A DNA stretch of 64,000 nt from contig CAMZMU010000049.1 of NCBI GenBank assembly GCA_947311845.1, positions 7,566,449 through 7,630,448 on the forward strand, given 5' to 3'. Position numbers and translations under genes: made by a program. The notes under the pieces were generated by a model, which was not told where the DNA came from, searched no databases, and saw only the letters and a list, made by a program, of their open reading frames with translations. The stretch's first letter is position 1; each line of letters starts with the position of its first letter. Shown here piece after piece: positions 1 to 11,272 of this stretch. Source of the DNA: Poa pratensis. Taxonomy: Eukaryota; Streptophyta; Magnoliopsida; Poales; Poaceae.

Positions 1-914
1 AATATTGATGCCCAATAACTTGCAATGAAGAAGTTAGACATTCGGTGGAGAAGCTTATTAAGGAGGAAGGATCATTCTTATGGGAGAAGAATGATCTTAT
101 CCAAGGCCTATCTTGCCAATATACCCACATGTACTAAATGAGTTTCAACTTCAGAGGAAGGAGTGTATCCTGAAATGGACATACTAAGGGGGAAGATTCT
201 TCTAGGAATGTTGTTATAGTAAGTTTAAATACATCATTTTGAAATGTGAGTCGATTTGCAGACCCAAGGACATGGGGGAGCTGGGTATAATTAATCCCAG
301 TTTTATGCACATTTCCTTAGTATTGAAATGGAATAGGAAATTTTTCAGGGGCCAGACAGTACTTGGATCACGGTCTTTGGAGTATGGTGATAACTAGTAA
401 ATATTTTATAGGATGGGTATATTAGGCACACTGAATGTAAGGGGTCTCAATTAAGGTATAGGTGCGAGAAAATAAAACATTTGTTTAACTAGGGGAGCAG
501 CTTATAGTTTGGGAGATGGGGATGGAGAACAATCCTTTTCTTACATGATGCTGGGTTGCTAGGATCTCTTTAAAATTGTAATATCAAACTCTATTTAGAA
601 TTTCTTCTAAACCTAATAACATTGTTAGGGCTTAGGCATAACTTAGATTTTAAATCAGACACGTGAAAGATTACCTTTAAGAGATCCTTCTCTATGGAAT
701 TTTTTTTCTTGGGAAGGCCTCGTGCACTTATAAGAATTTTCATACCTACAAGGAGTTTTGACATAGTAATATAGGCTTTTGAAAAATCTAGGCAATATTC
801 CGTTATATCTATTTGTAAATGGTCAAATTTTCACACAAGATCACTGTCCTAAGTAAAAATAACATGGAAAGTAAAACTGCTTTGAAAATTTATAATTTTG
901 TTTGCCAGGTTATT
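1..914 (+). repeat. degenerate LINE ORF2 segment (left part)
   Basis: Non-LTR retrotransposon relic in the plus direction with many stops and frameshifts. It resembles the LINE segment at 24.8-25.5 kb: both hold a run reading roughly 'ATCTTATCCAA..CATATCTTGCCAA.ATACCCA' and then 'CTGAATGTAGGGGGTCTCA'. It corresponds to the region after the reverse transcriptase core. The same relic resumes at 1713 after a later insertion. No functional product is possible. Confidence 0.6.
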
Positions 915-1698
915 TGTTTTTGAAACTTTCTATCGCAGGGGAGCCCCCCACAGTCTCACTTTATTAAAAATAATAGCACCATATGTACAACGCATTTACA
1001 AAGAGAACAAAAGGAAGGAGAAAAAAATTAAGGAAGGTTGTCAAATCAGGCCCTCCATCATCTAAATGTTGGCTTTATATTCCTGAATATTTATCCATTA
1101 CTCTGTTTCCAAATGCTCCAACATGCAAGGATAATTATCTCAATTAAACGGGTCCAGAAAAATCTTTTTTTGCAGCAATGGGACATGTGGAGAGGAAAAA
1201 CCAGTGTCTATATTTGGAGGTAATTCCAGACTATTGTGTTGAACACAAAGTTGAAGAGCAAGTGCCTCCAATCCTCCACCTGATGAGATGGGCATAGCAC
1301 ACAATTAGGATTATCAGACACAATCCAGTGTCTCCTAATCAACATTTCCTGCGTATTAATTCTGTCATGGAGGATGAGCCTGACAAATAATTTGTGTTTA
1401 GACTGACATCTGCTTTTCCATATCCAACAAGAAGGGGCATTCATACTGATATGCAGGAAGTGGTGCCTATAAATCTCACTAGGCCTGGATATGCCATTTC
1501 CAGGTGTCCTGGTCCAGGCATCATAGTTATCTTGAACGAAATTAATATCATGTAACAAAACCTGCCACTGCTGATATTCCTGATGAGCTTCCACTGATAA
1601 AGGGAGATAAAAAAGGCTCCAACAAATTATCAGCCTCCAAGATTTCAGGTACTGATCATAATTTATCAAGGGGAAGGGAAAATTATGAGCCTTGGGAA
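915..1698 (-). mobile_element. 5'-truncated LINE with zf-RVT domain, inserted in an older LINE
   Basis: A 784-bp insertion flanked by a perfect 14-bp direct repeat, TTTGCCAGGTTATT, at 901-914 and 1699-1712. On the minus strand, 1669-1208 encodes a reverse-transcriptase zinc-binding (zf-RVT) segment with the pattern W-K-S..C-Q-S-K-H-K..L-H-D-R-I-N-T..R-R-H-W..C-V-L-C-P..E-D-W-R-H-L. This lies near the C-terminus of plant LINE ORF2. The 3' end lies at the left (915). A long TSD plus 5' truncation fits target-primed reverse transcription. The fragment is not autonomous. Confidence 0.75.
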
Positions 1699-1712
1699 TT
1701 TGCCAGGTTATT

Positions 1713-2530
1713 CATGATCCCCTATCATTGAGGGACTAAATTCTACACCAAAATGGGCCATCTGATGGTATTTGTGCTATGCATGGACATGCTGAATCTA
1801 TTTACCACCTATTATTCGAGTGCCCCAGAGTGATGGTTGTGTGGGCTATAATTTGGGGAGTTTTACATCTCACTGATTGCATAACTCAACTCTGGGAGTA
1901 CTTGATGTGCACATTCTTGCCATGGAAGATATTGGTGACCACCTACACTTGATCAGGCTAGGGACACAACCTTCATGTATGGTCTTACATTTGGGAAATC
2001 AGCAATATTCTCTTTCAAAGTATATAAGTTTCCAATTGGGCATTAGCCAGCTCCTCCCCCATTTTAGATGAATTTGCTACTAGCCTAATATAAAGTATTT
2101 TTCTATCCCCTGTAGCATGATAGATCCAACACTCGAAAGCTAGTACACAGGAAAAATAGCTTCCAAATTATAATTGTTCAACTTTTCTTTGAGAAGAGAA
2201 AGAGACCCTAATTAATCTTTTCCATTCCTGTCCTTTAGTTACAAATTTGATGATATTATATTTGTCCTCAAAGAAGAAGAGATCTTTCAATACAAGAAGC
2301 TTTTGCTAAGATCAAGGAGTGAGTATACAATTTACAATGAAGATTGCCATTTTAGGAGCATGGGGCATCTGGCTAGTCAGAAACAATAAGATTCTGAGAG
2401 ATGAGGAACCTAGTTGTCAGAAATGGAAAGCAATTTACTTGCATGCGTTGGCTATGGTTGCTCACATAGCTAGGAAAAAATATGATTAACAATTCAGTGA
2501 GTGGCTAAGTGGCCTTGGGTGATTTTTTCA
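1713..2530 (+). repeat. degenerate LINE ORF2 segment (right part, 3' end)
   Basis: Continuation of the relic at 1-914. Broken translation gives a zf-RVT-like piece (G-H-A-E-S-I-Y-H-L-L-F-E-C-P) at about 1783-1850. At about 2350-2490 it gives the usual LINE C-terminus, W-G-I-W-L-V-R-N-N-K-I-L-R followed by Q-K-W-K. Several frameshifts and stops are present. Confidence 0.6.
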
Positions 2531-2945
2531 TTTTGAAATTTGCTTATAACACGTTAAATATCTTTAATTTATATACTTCGAAGTTTTAAAGAATAAATGG
2601 AACAGTAATGTCGTTGCAAACCTCTGAACTCGTGGCAGGCAATTAAATTAACCACCCTCAACAAAACATGGCTACAGTTGATTTCAAGATCAATCCATAT
2701 AACGATGACCATAAATTATTCTCAGTTTTCTAACGGCAGTACGTCAGCTAGCACTGCAGTTACAAAGTCACAATGTACCAAAAAGTACAGACAGATTGTA
2801 CTACATTGTACGGCAACTCAAGGCAAAACAAATCCGCTAATTAAGCCAATCGAGGCAAGCTAGCAAATACTACCAAACTTGTCTTCAACTAGCCACGGAG
2901 ACACCCAAGTGCGCGCGCACGTACACATGGTGGTATTACATCACA
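2531..2945. other. no gene; 3' flank of the WRC pseudogene
   Basis: No coding sequence recognised. The stretch 2700-2870 resembles 27250-27390, the 3' flank of the paralogous WRC gene (shared words such as TTCTAACGGC, GCAGTTACAA, AAGTACA and ATTGTACGG). This shows that the tandem duplication included the 3' flank or 3' UTR. Confidence 0.5.
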
Positions 2946-4714
2946 TCACATCAGTGAGTTGATCGACCGGGATTTCACACGCCGCTTCCTGCACCTCTTC
3001 CTCATCGGGCTGATCCTGATCCTTGTCTTGACTTTGCGGGCGGGTTCACCATTGCACCAGAGCGCGTCCTCATCATCGCTGCTGATCTCCTCATCCAATC
3101 CTGCGATCCGGTCGACGCCATCAGCAGCACCAACTTGGGCCTCAGTTGGAGTAACATCAATGTGCTCTTCCGGGAGCTGTGCCTCCTCTTTCTCTTCAGC
3201 AGGTGGAAGTTCCGGCACACTACGGCTGCTTGATCCCCGGTGTTGCCTTTTGCTGCGGGACGGGACGATCCCGTCATAGAATAAGAACTCCTCGTTCACA
3301 GTGTTGCCAAAGGCGGAGACCCTCTTCCTTCGTGGCTTTGAAATGTCGGGGAGCTTTAGGTCAGCGTGCTCCGGGCAGAAGGAATCAGGCTGGCTCACCG
3401 GCCGCCGGCAGAACCACCTCTTGCCGTCGTTCTTCTTGCACGTCCAACCTCCTGCTCCTCCCGCGTCATCGCTCTCCTCTGCCTTTTCCTTCAGGGACGG
3501 AGCCAGGAAAATAGTTTGGAGGGGGCCAATTAGCCATTACTTTAGTTGGAGGGGGCCAATTAGACAATTTTCAGCAAATTTGGAGACTACTCTGTGTAGT
3601 ATATAGAGGTACTTTAATAAAAAAATCTTGCATGGGGAGGGCCAGGGCCCCGGCTCGCACCCCCTGGCTCCGTCCCTGTTTTCCTTGCCCTTCTTCGTCT
3701 TCGGTTTGATCTCGTCCTTCTTTCTCGCCGTCTTTATTGCAGCTTTGTTCTTCTTCTCGGCGAGGTGTAGTTCAGCGTTGACCCCGTCGACCATTTCCAC
3801 GGCAATGTGCTCATCCTCCTTGATGGAGCCGGCAGGCGTGATGGCCGGGAAGATCCAGCTAGCTCGCCTTACGAGAGGCACGGAGAATTTCTCCACGAAG
3901 CGCTCCTCCTCCTGAACGAGATGGAAATTCAGAAGATAAATACAGGTTGGTAGGTACTTGGTACGTACAGTTTGTAGTGGTACGTACCTAGTACTACTAC
4001 CTAGTACGCTGACTGTAGATAGGTTCGACGGGTGGACGGGTGTGCGATTTCAATCCCACCGGATTAACGCGATGGAAGTCATGGGAACACAAAACTTGCC
4101 CTAGATAGACGGACCTCGACACGATTACATGACTCTGTTCCGTTCACTTGGAAACAAGCAAGCGCCGGCGACTTAGCCCTAGCTAGCCGCGGCACCACCT
4201 GCCGGCACAGTTCGCTGACGCGCCTAGACAGATCGATCTCGATAGGACTGGATCGATCGCTATCCATTTCGAATCAAGCAGGTGTGCGGAGGAACCAGCC
4301 CTAGCGAGCGCGGGGACGACAACCTGCCGACCCGCGGGCGAGCGTGATGACTGGGCGGAAACCTGGGCAGAGCAGAGGTAGCAAGGAAGGTGGAGCTATA
4401 CGGAGAGCAGCGGCGGCGTGCAAATCAAACGTGCAATAGTACGAGCATGGAACGAGAGGAAGCAGGGGGAACTGATTACGTACCTGGGGATCCGAGAGGT
4501 CTAGCTGGTTCATGAGGTCCACCGGATTAAAGCATGTCGGGCAGAGTTCCCCGGAGGAGGAGGTCTTGGACGCGGCGCCGGCGTGGGATTCGTGGGCTGG
4601 CGGCGGGGGCAGCTCGAATCGGCGGGGTGACGGGGGCGGCAGCACGAATCGGGGCGGCGCGGGGACGGACACGGCAACGCCGAGCAGGCGGGAGGCGCAC
4701 CTGCGGATCCGCAT
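2946..4714 (-). pseudogene. WRC-domain protein gene, disrupted by a MITE
   Basis: Two-exon gene, paralogue of the gene at 27445-28989. Exon 1 is 4714-4484 (77 codons, M-R-I-R-R-C-A-S-R-L-L-G start; donor CAG|GTACGT). Exon 2 begins at 3911 after a TTCAG acceptor and ran to the stop at 2946. WRC is a C-x9-C-x10-C-x2-H zinc-binding, DNA-binding motif known from growth-regulating factors and related plant nuclear proteins. Here the motif (C-K-K-N-D-G-K-R-W-F-C, then F-C-P-E-H) is still encoded just downstream of a 187-bp insertion at 3492-3678. The insertion plus its 8-bp duplication adds 195 bp, so phase is kept. However, it brings an in-frame stop at about 3537, and the expected product is roughly 201 residues without the WRC motif. 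Without the insert the frame would be open, at about 333 residues. Splicing out of the insert is conceivable but untested. Confidence 0.8.
3492..3678. mobile_element. hAT-type MITE in WRC gene exon 2
   Basis: A 187-bp element with 16-bp perfect terminal inverted repeats (CAGGGACGGAGCCAGG at 3492-3507, complement at 3663-3678). It is flanked by a perfect 8-bp target duplication TTTTCCTT (3484-3491 and 3679-3686). An 8-bp TSD with CAGGG termini indicates the hAT superfamily. It holds an internal direct repeat of about 30 bp built on GGAGGGGGCCAATTAG (near 3516 and 3546). It has no coding capacity. Confidence 0.9.
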
Positions 4715-4935
4715 GGCTCGTTACCGGGGACGGACGGAGTGGAGCGAGGAGGGTCTGGAGATCTGGACAGGTAGCTGCTGGCTAGGGTTTGGGAATTGGT
4801 TGTGGAAGGTGGATATATGTCGCGACGAGGCAGCAGGACAGGACGAAGAAGCGAGTGTGATGTCGTGGAGGGCCCACTTGTCAGAGAGAGCGCCGTTTTT
4901 TCTTTTCTTTTCAGTGTGTAAGATATGTACAGCTG
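4715..4935 (-). promoter_or_regulatory. 5' flank of the WRC pseudogene
   Basis: Upstream sequence similar to 28990-29160, the upstream region of the intact paralogue (shared GCTGGCTAGGGTTTG, GGAAGGTGGAT and GGTCCACTTGTCAG-type words). It probably contains the 5' UTR and core promoter. No clear TATA box could be fixed. Confidence 0.4.
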
Positions 4936-5199
4936 TACTACGACCGGACTTTGTGCGTACCTGATGCCCTGATGGATCGGTCAATCAACGTGTGTGCTGC
5001 TTTGTCGACTAAATAATCCCCAAAGAAAGAATAAATTCCCATATTCGGATTCCAAATGATCAACATCTTGGCCGGACACGTCCACCAATTAAGGAACAAA
5101 TGAAAACAACTAGGTAAATTTATTCTTATGAAAGGGTTTACAATGATTTTCATTAAAAGAAACAAGAGTTCGCCACAGAGTTTTCGACTCGGCACTACC

Positions 5200-5801
5200 A
5201 ATATCATCCAAACTGAACATGGCCATCTGTAAAAGGAAAAAACAGCAGACTTGAACAATCTACATACAACATTCAGATGGTAATTGGACAGAATCATGCC
5301 CCTTCTCACTTCGAAGATGTGAACCCAACGTGATACGTTCAAAGAAGTCTAATGGTAAATGTATTGGAACAAAAAAAGGCTGCTCAACCATCTTTCCTGA
5401 AAACAATATATGTTTCTGGCCTTCCAGATTGCCCAAATGATATATGAAATCCCGACCAATATCGGGCTCTTTAGTTTACTGAAACTTTCAACCAAACATT
5501 AATATCATCCAAACTGATCATGGCCATCTATAAAAGGAAAAAAGAAGCAGCAGACTTGAACAATCTACATACAACATTCAGATAGAAAATTGGACAAAAT
5601 CATGCTCCTTCTGTATTTGAAGATGTTAACCCAACGTGATGCGTTCAAAATTGTCCAATGGTAAATGTGGAACACAAAAAAGGGCTTATAGAACATATTT
5701 TCTGACAACAATATATGTTTCTCGCCTTCCAGGTCCCTGAAATGATAGCTGAAATCCCGACGAATATTGAGGCTCTTTAATTTCCTGAAACTTTTAATCA
5801 A
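5200..5801. repeat. diverged tandem duplication, 301-bp unit, two copies
   Basis: Two direct copies: one from about 5200 to 5500, the next from about 5501 to 5801. Both open with ATATCATCCAAACTGA and end with a CTCTTTA.TTT.CTGAAACTTT segment. Small indels and substitutions separate them. The surrounding 4940-5810 is repetitive-looking sequence of unknown class with short minus-strand ORFs and no recognisable domain. Confidence 0.65.
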
Positions 5802-5810
5802 AGATCAATA

Positions 5811-6753
5811 CATTCATGTGTTTTCCCTCTTCGTGGAGTCCAAGTGGAGACTAGACTTGGTTCTGAGCACCGTCCCCTTGTGATATACTCTAGCGAAGGG
5901 AAAATTAAGATAGCCAGTATGGGTTTACTTTTGAAATTCAGTGGTATGTTAGAGTGGGTTTTAAGCGGATATTTGTAACAAATGGTTGAGCCTCTTATCA
6001 TGGTCTGCTTGAAAAAATTGTTCAGAGGTTCCAGAGCTAATTTCTGGAGTCAGGTTTAAGAGAGAAAGCAACAATTGCTTCAGAGGATTCAATCCATTGA
6101 TGAACAAGCAGAAAGAGGGGGGCACACTGTTATTTTGCACGGGGGATATAAACTTAAATCAACTTATACATATGTATAACATGTAAGAAGTATATTGGAG
6201 GGAGAAGATAACCATATACAATGGCCTCGGGAAGGGTATAATAACTCACTTTCTTTTCATGTTGTGGCTAATGGGAGAAAAAGGAAATGTGTCATTTAGT
6301 CTCTCCACAGTTATGGGATTTATATATGATAAAGAAGGAATAGTGAGACACATATACGATTTATACTAACACTATTCAGTAAGGAAGAAACAAGAAGAGC
6401 TAGATTATCTTTATTAGCTTGGGGAGTCATATAATGTGATGTTCACTCAACATTGTAGATTGGTGGAGTTTGAGAATGCTAGCGAAAACATGCAAACCAA
6501 ATTTCCACCTAGTCCGAATTGTTTTCCAATGTTACTATGTGAAATGTGTTTGGGCTTGACTATGGATCATTTGAATGAAATTTTGGATATTGGGGAAAGA
6601 GATTCTGGAGTGGTATCTATAATTCAGAAAAAAAATAAAGGGGCTACCTTCGCCAAGCAACCAGACCAATTGTTGTCATAAATGTAACATTCAGAGTTTT
6701 TAGTCTCAGTACGTAAGAATGTGTCATGTTGCTAATAAAACTGTTCAGGATAC
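5811..6753 (+). repeat. degenerate LINE, left half (endonuclease end to RT start)
   Basis: Broken plus-strand translation resembles the end of a LINE endonuclease domain (L-G-S-E-H-R-P-L-V near 5850) and then the start of reverse transcriptase. At 6640-6752 it reads like the conserved 'RPI.LLNV.F...VANK' block. The sequence continues after the LTR retrotransposon at 24150, so 6753|24150 was contiguous before that insertion (TSD GATAC at 6749-6753 and 24145-24149). It contains stops and is not functional. Confidence 0.6.
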
Positions 6754-8326
6754 TGATGTCTACGTGTGCTTCTATTCTTGTAGACAGTGTTGGGCCTCCA
6801 AGAGCAGAGGTTTGTAGAACAGCAGCAAGTTTCCCTTAAGTGAATCACCCAAGGTTTATCGAACTCAGGGAGGTAGAGGTCAAAGATATCCTCTCAAGCA
6901 ACCCTGCAATTAAGATACAAGAAGTCTCTTGTGTCCCCAACACACCCAATACACTTGTCAGATGTATAGGTGCACTAGTTCGGCGAAGAGATAGTGAAAT
7001 ACAAGTGATATGGATGATTATAAGTAGTAACTGCAATCTGAAATAAAGATGGCAGCAAGCAAACATGTAGCAGAACTTGATGTAAACGGTGTTTCAATGC
7101 TTAGAAACAAGGCCTAGGGATCATACTTTCACTAGTGGACACTCTCAACAATGATCTCATAACTGAATAAGTAAAAGCTACTCTTAAACACTCTCTTGTT
7201 GGATAACAAACACCATTCATTGTGTAGGGCTACAAAAGCACACCTCAAGCCGGAGTAAACAAGCGCCACAACGTCATAAAGGAATCACACACGGTGCACA
7301 CACTGTCACCTTTACACCGTGGAGAGTACCGGAGTTCATATTAAAGTAACCTATAGAGTGCATAATAGATAAAGAGTAACATCTACATATTCAACTAGAT
7401 TAGCACAACTGAACACAAGTAAATACTACTCGGGATTATTCTCCTTCTTGATGAAGCAAGAGTACTATGCGTAGGGCTGCAAAGCACACCTCAAAGTCTG
7501 AGTAAACAAACACCACAATTCCCAAGAATAAGCCATGATAAATGTCTAAATTATTCATAGAGTCACACAAGTACCCACACTGTCACCTTGATACCGTGTT
7601 GTCACAATGACTCCAGAAACTAGACAAAATCACTTGAGTAGCATAAACATTATTAATGTATTCAGCGATACTAGCAATACACATGATCACATAAAGATCA
7701 CACCATGGGAGAGAGAGATGAACCACATAGCTACCGGTAGAGCCCTCAGCCTCGGGGGAGAACTACTCCCTCCTCATCATGGGAGTCAGCAGCGGCGATG
7801 AAGATGGCGGTGGTGTCGATGGAGATGACTCCGGGGGCAATTCCCCGTCCCGGCGCGTGCCGGAACAGAGATTCTGTCCCCCGAAACTTGTCGTCGATGG
7901 CGGCGGCGCTGCGGAACTCTTCGTGGAAATTGACTTGGTTTTTAGGGTTTTCGCGTCTGAGGCAATATATAGGCGAAGGGGCGATGTCGGTGGAGCCCGA
8001 GGGGCCCACCACCTGGTGGCGCGGCCCACCGCCGCGCCATGTGGTTTGGCCACCTCGTGGCTCCTTCGTCTCTCCTTCGGACTCCGTGACGTGTTGGAAA
8101 AATAGGGACGTGGCCTTTTGTTTCGTGCAATTCCGAGAATATTCGCAGAAGTACTTTTCTGAAACCAAAAACAGCAGAAAACAGGGAACTGGCACTGTGG
8201 CATCTTGTTAATAGGTTAGTCCCAGAAAATGCATAAAAGTGATATGAAGTGTATATAAAACATGTAGCAAATGGTATAATATAAGCATGGAACATCAGAA
8301 ATTATGGATACGTTGGAGACGTATCA
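6754..8326 (-). repeat. 3' LTR of the outer Gypsy element
   Basis: A 1573-bp direct repeat of 22553-24144. It is the 3' LTR because the element runs on the minus strand. It is shorter than its partner, mainly through many single-base gaps in the GC-rich part (about 7850-8160). The ORFs seen in this GC-rich part are not conserved between the two LTRs and are not genes. Confidence 0.9.
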
Positions 8327-8327
8327 A

Positions 8328-8343
8328 GCATCCCCAAGCTTAG
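8328..8343 (-). other. polypurine tract region of the outer Gypsy element
   Basis: On the minus strand the sequence CTAAGCTTGGGGATGC lies one base before the 3' LTR, in the position expected for the plus-strand primer. Near-identical motifs recur inside the element at 10265-10280 and 10323-10338, and with one base changed at 22258-22273. Confidence 0.6.
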
Positions 8344-10963
8344 TTCTACTCGTCCTCGAGTAGGTAAAACGATAACAACAAATAATTTCTGAGGAGACAT
8401 GCTTTCACACAATCTTGATCAATATATTGCAAGGCTCATGTCATGAATGAAGTGACTCAAAGCAATGGTCTATAGTTTGCTAACAAATAGATAAAGAGTA
8501 AACAATGAATCATATAAGCAAAAACTTTTCATGAATAGTACTTTCAAGACAAGCATCAAAAAGTTTTGCATAAGAGGTAACTCATAAAGCAATAGATTCA
8601 AAGTAAAAGGCATTGAAGCAACACAAAGGATGATTAAGTTTCAGCAATTGCTTTCAACTTGTAACATGTATATCTCATGGATAGTTGTCAACATAAAGCA
8701 ATATAACAAGTGCAATAAGTAAACATGTAAGAATCAATGCACACAAAGTTGACACAAGTGTTTGCTTCTAAGATAGAAAGGAGTAGGTAAACTGACTCAA
8801 CATAAAGTAAAAGATAGGCCCTTCGCAGAGGGAAGCAGGGATTAAATCATGTGCTAGAGCTTTTTAAGTTTTCGAAAGCATATAGAGAGCACAAAATAAG
8901 TATTTGAGAGGTGTTTGTTGTTGTCAACGAATGGTAGTGGGCACTCTAACCCCCTTGTCAACCAGACTTTCAAGAGCGGCTCCCATGAAGGACGTTATCT
9001 CTACCAGCAAGGTAGATCATCCCTCTTCTCTTTTGTTTACACATGTATTTTAGTTTCTTTATAGATGACACTCCTCCCAACCTTTTGCTTACACAAGCCA
9101 TGGCTAACCGAATCCTCGGGTGCCTTCCAACATTCACATACCATGGAGGAGTGTCTATTTGCAAATTAAGTTGCTTACTGATAAATCAGGGCAAAACATG
9201 TGAAGAGAATTATTAATGAAAGTTGTAATTAATTGGGGCTGGGCACCCCGTTGCCAGCTCTTTTTGCAAATTATTGGATAAGCGGATGTATATGCCACTA
9301 GTCCATTGGTGAAAGTCTGTCAGAAGTAAATGACAAGATTGAAAGATAAAACACCACATACTTCCTCATGAGCTATAAAACATTGACACAAATAAGGAGT
9401 AATAAAGTTTTGAATAGTTTAAAGGTAGCACATGAATATTTACTTGGAATGGCAGGAAATACCACATAGTAGGTAGGTATGGTGGACACAAATGGCATGG
9501 GTTTTGGCTCAAGTTTGGATGCACGAGAAGCATTCCCTCTCAGTACAGAGTTTAGGCTAGCAAGGTTGTTTGAAGCAAACACAAGTATAAACCGGTACAG
9601 CAAGATCAATAAAAACATATTGCAAGTATTATAAGACTCTACACTGTCTTCCTTGTTGCTCAAACATTTTACCAGAAAATATCTAGACCTTAGAGAGAAC
9701 AAATATGCATCCCAAGTCTCAACAAGCTCTACGGTAGTTCTCCACTACTAGGCTTTAACTACATGATGCAAGAGCTTAAACATGATCTACTTGAGAGCTC
9801 AAAACAATTGCAAAGTTCAAATCAAAACAAGACAATGATCTACAAGAATGCATATGTCTTTTCCAATACCAACTACTACATGTAGCATTTTCTTTCTTCC
9901 AAACAAACACCAATCAATTTATTTAAACATAAACTCTCCAAATGATAATATAATGCAGCAAGAGAGTATTTATAAACAAGTGCTAACAGCTCGAAGAGAT
10001 GCATGAAAAACAGGAGCTAAAAGCACTGCAGTAGCTAGTTAAGAATACTCAACAAATATAAGTGAAGAACATGAGTATTCACATGAAAAAGCGGAGCGTG
10101 TCTCTCTCCCACACAAGGATTGCTAGGATCCGAATTTATTCAAACAAAAAAAAAATAAAAGCACACAGACGCTCCAAGTAAAGCGCATAAGATGTGAAAG
10201 AATTAAAATATAGTTTCACTAGAGATGACCTGATAAGTTGTTGATGAAGAAGGGGATGCCTTGGGCATCCCCAAGCTTAGACGCTTGAGTCTCTCTGAAT
10301 ATGGTTGGGATGAACCACGGGGGCATCCCCAAGCTTAGGCTTTTCACTCTTCTTGATCACATAATATCACCCTTCTCGCTTGATCCTTGAAAACTTCCTT
10401 CACACCAAACTCAAGACAGTTCTCATTAGAGGGTTAGTGCATAATCAAAAATTCTCATATTCTGTAATGATACAATCATTCCCAAAGCTTCTGGACATTA
10501 GCTACAGCCACCAATGCTTTGTGGAGCAAAGAAATCCACAAACATCGTAAAAGAGCGAATGCAAAACAAAAGGCAGAATCTGTCAAAAACAGAACAGTCT
10601 GTGAAGACGAATTTTTTCGAGGCACTTAAGTTGCTCAGATGGAACTGGTCCATTTAATGAAAGTTGCGTACATATCTGAGGAAGATGCGTGATTTTTCAG
10701 AATTTTTGAATTTTCTACAGGGAAAAGCTCAAATTCGTGACAGCTAAAAATCTGTTACTGCGCAGAAATCCAAATCTTGCATCAACTTTCAATATAGAAC
10801 TTTACTTGGCACAACAATGCGATAAAATAAAGATACAAAGGAGTTGCTACAGAAGTAACAAAACTCCTTGACTCAAAGAAAAAAAAATAACAGCAAATAA
10901 AAACGATGGGTTGTCTCCCATAAGCGCTTTTCTTTAAAGCCTTTTAGCTAGGCATAGTGATTT
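8344..10963 (-). repeat. internal non-coding region of the outer Gypsy element
   Basis: AT-rich sequence without an ORF of note in either strand. No gag CCHC box, protease DTG, RT YxDD or integrase motif was found. It contains two extra copies of the polypurine-tract-like motif (10265, 10323). Confidence 0.6.
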
Positions 10964-11272
10964 TTATGATGCCCACATAAAGATGAGAGTTGAAACATAA
11001 AAGAGAGCATCAAGAAGCATATATAAAACATGTTTAAATCTAACACTCTTTCTATGCATAGGAGTCTTGTAAGAAAACAAGTCAATGAAGAACAAAGTGA
11101 CTAGCATAGAAAGGCAAAACAAGTGTAACTTCAAAAATTTCAACATAAAGAGAGAAGACTTAATATTATTGTGATATATGAAATCGTGTCTCCCTCTCTC
11201 ATAAGGACCAGTAGGTCTTAAAGTACCCAGCAAATAAAAGCAAATCAAGAGAAAGCTCAAAACTTTCATCAT
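10964..11272 (-). CDS. accessory ORF 2 of the outer Gypsy element (membrane-like, unknown)
   Basis: A 102-residue ORF with three hydrophobic stretches: F-L-L-I-C-F-Y-L-L near the start, L-H-L-F-C-L-S-M-L-V-T-L-F-F-I-D-L-F in the middle, and M-L-L-D-A-L-F-Y-V-S-T-L-I-F near the end. A K-T-P-M-H-R-K-S-V-R-F-K segment separates the last two. Its ATG (11272-11270) overlaps the TGA of accessory ORF 1 (11271-11269) as ATGA. I recall very similar text in other Triticeae retroelement ORFs, where it is joined to ORF 1, so this could be the C-terminal part of one ancestral protein split by an indel. Function is unknown. Confidence 0.5.
   Translation of the reverse strand: MMKVLSFLLICFYLLGTLRPTGPYERGRHDFIYHNNIKSSLFMLKFLKLHLFCLSMLVTLFFIDLFSYKTPMHRKSVRFKHVLYMLLDALFYVSTLIFMWAS

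Noticed and set aside
4301..4483. Continuation of the WRC pseudogene exon 1 ORF past 4484
   Set aside because: The donor CAG|GTACGT and the matching exon end in the paralogue show that this is intron.
7746..8295. ORFs of 108-149 codons in the outer LTR
   Set aside because: The frames are not kept in the partner LTR at 23547-24054.
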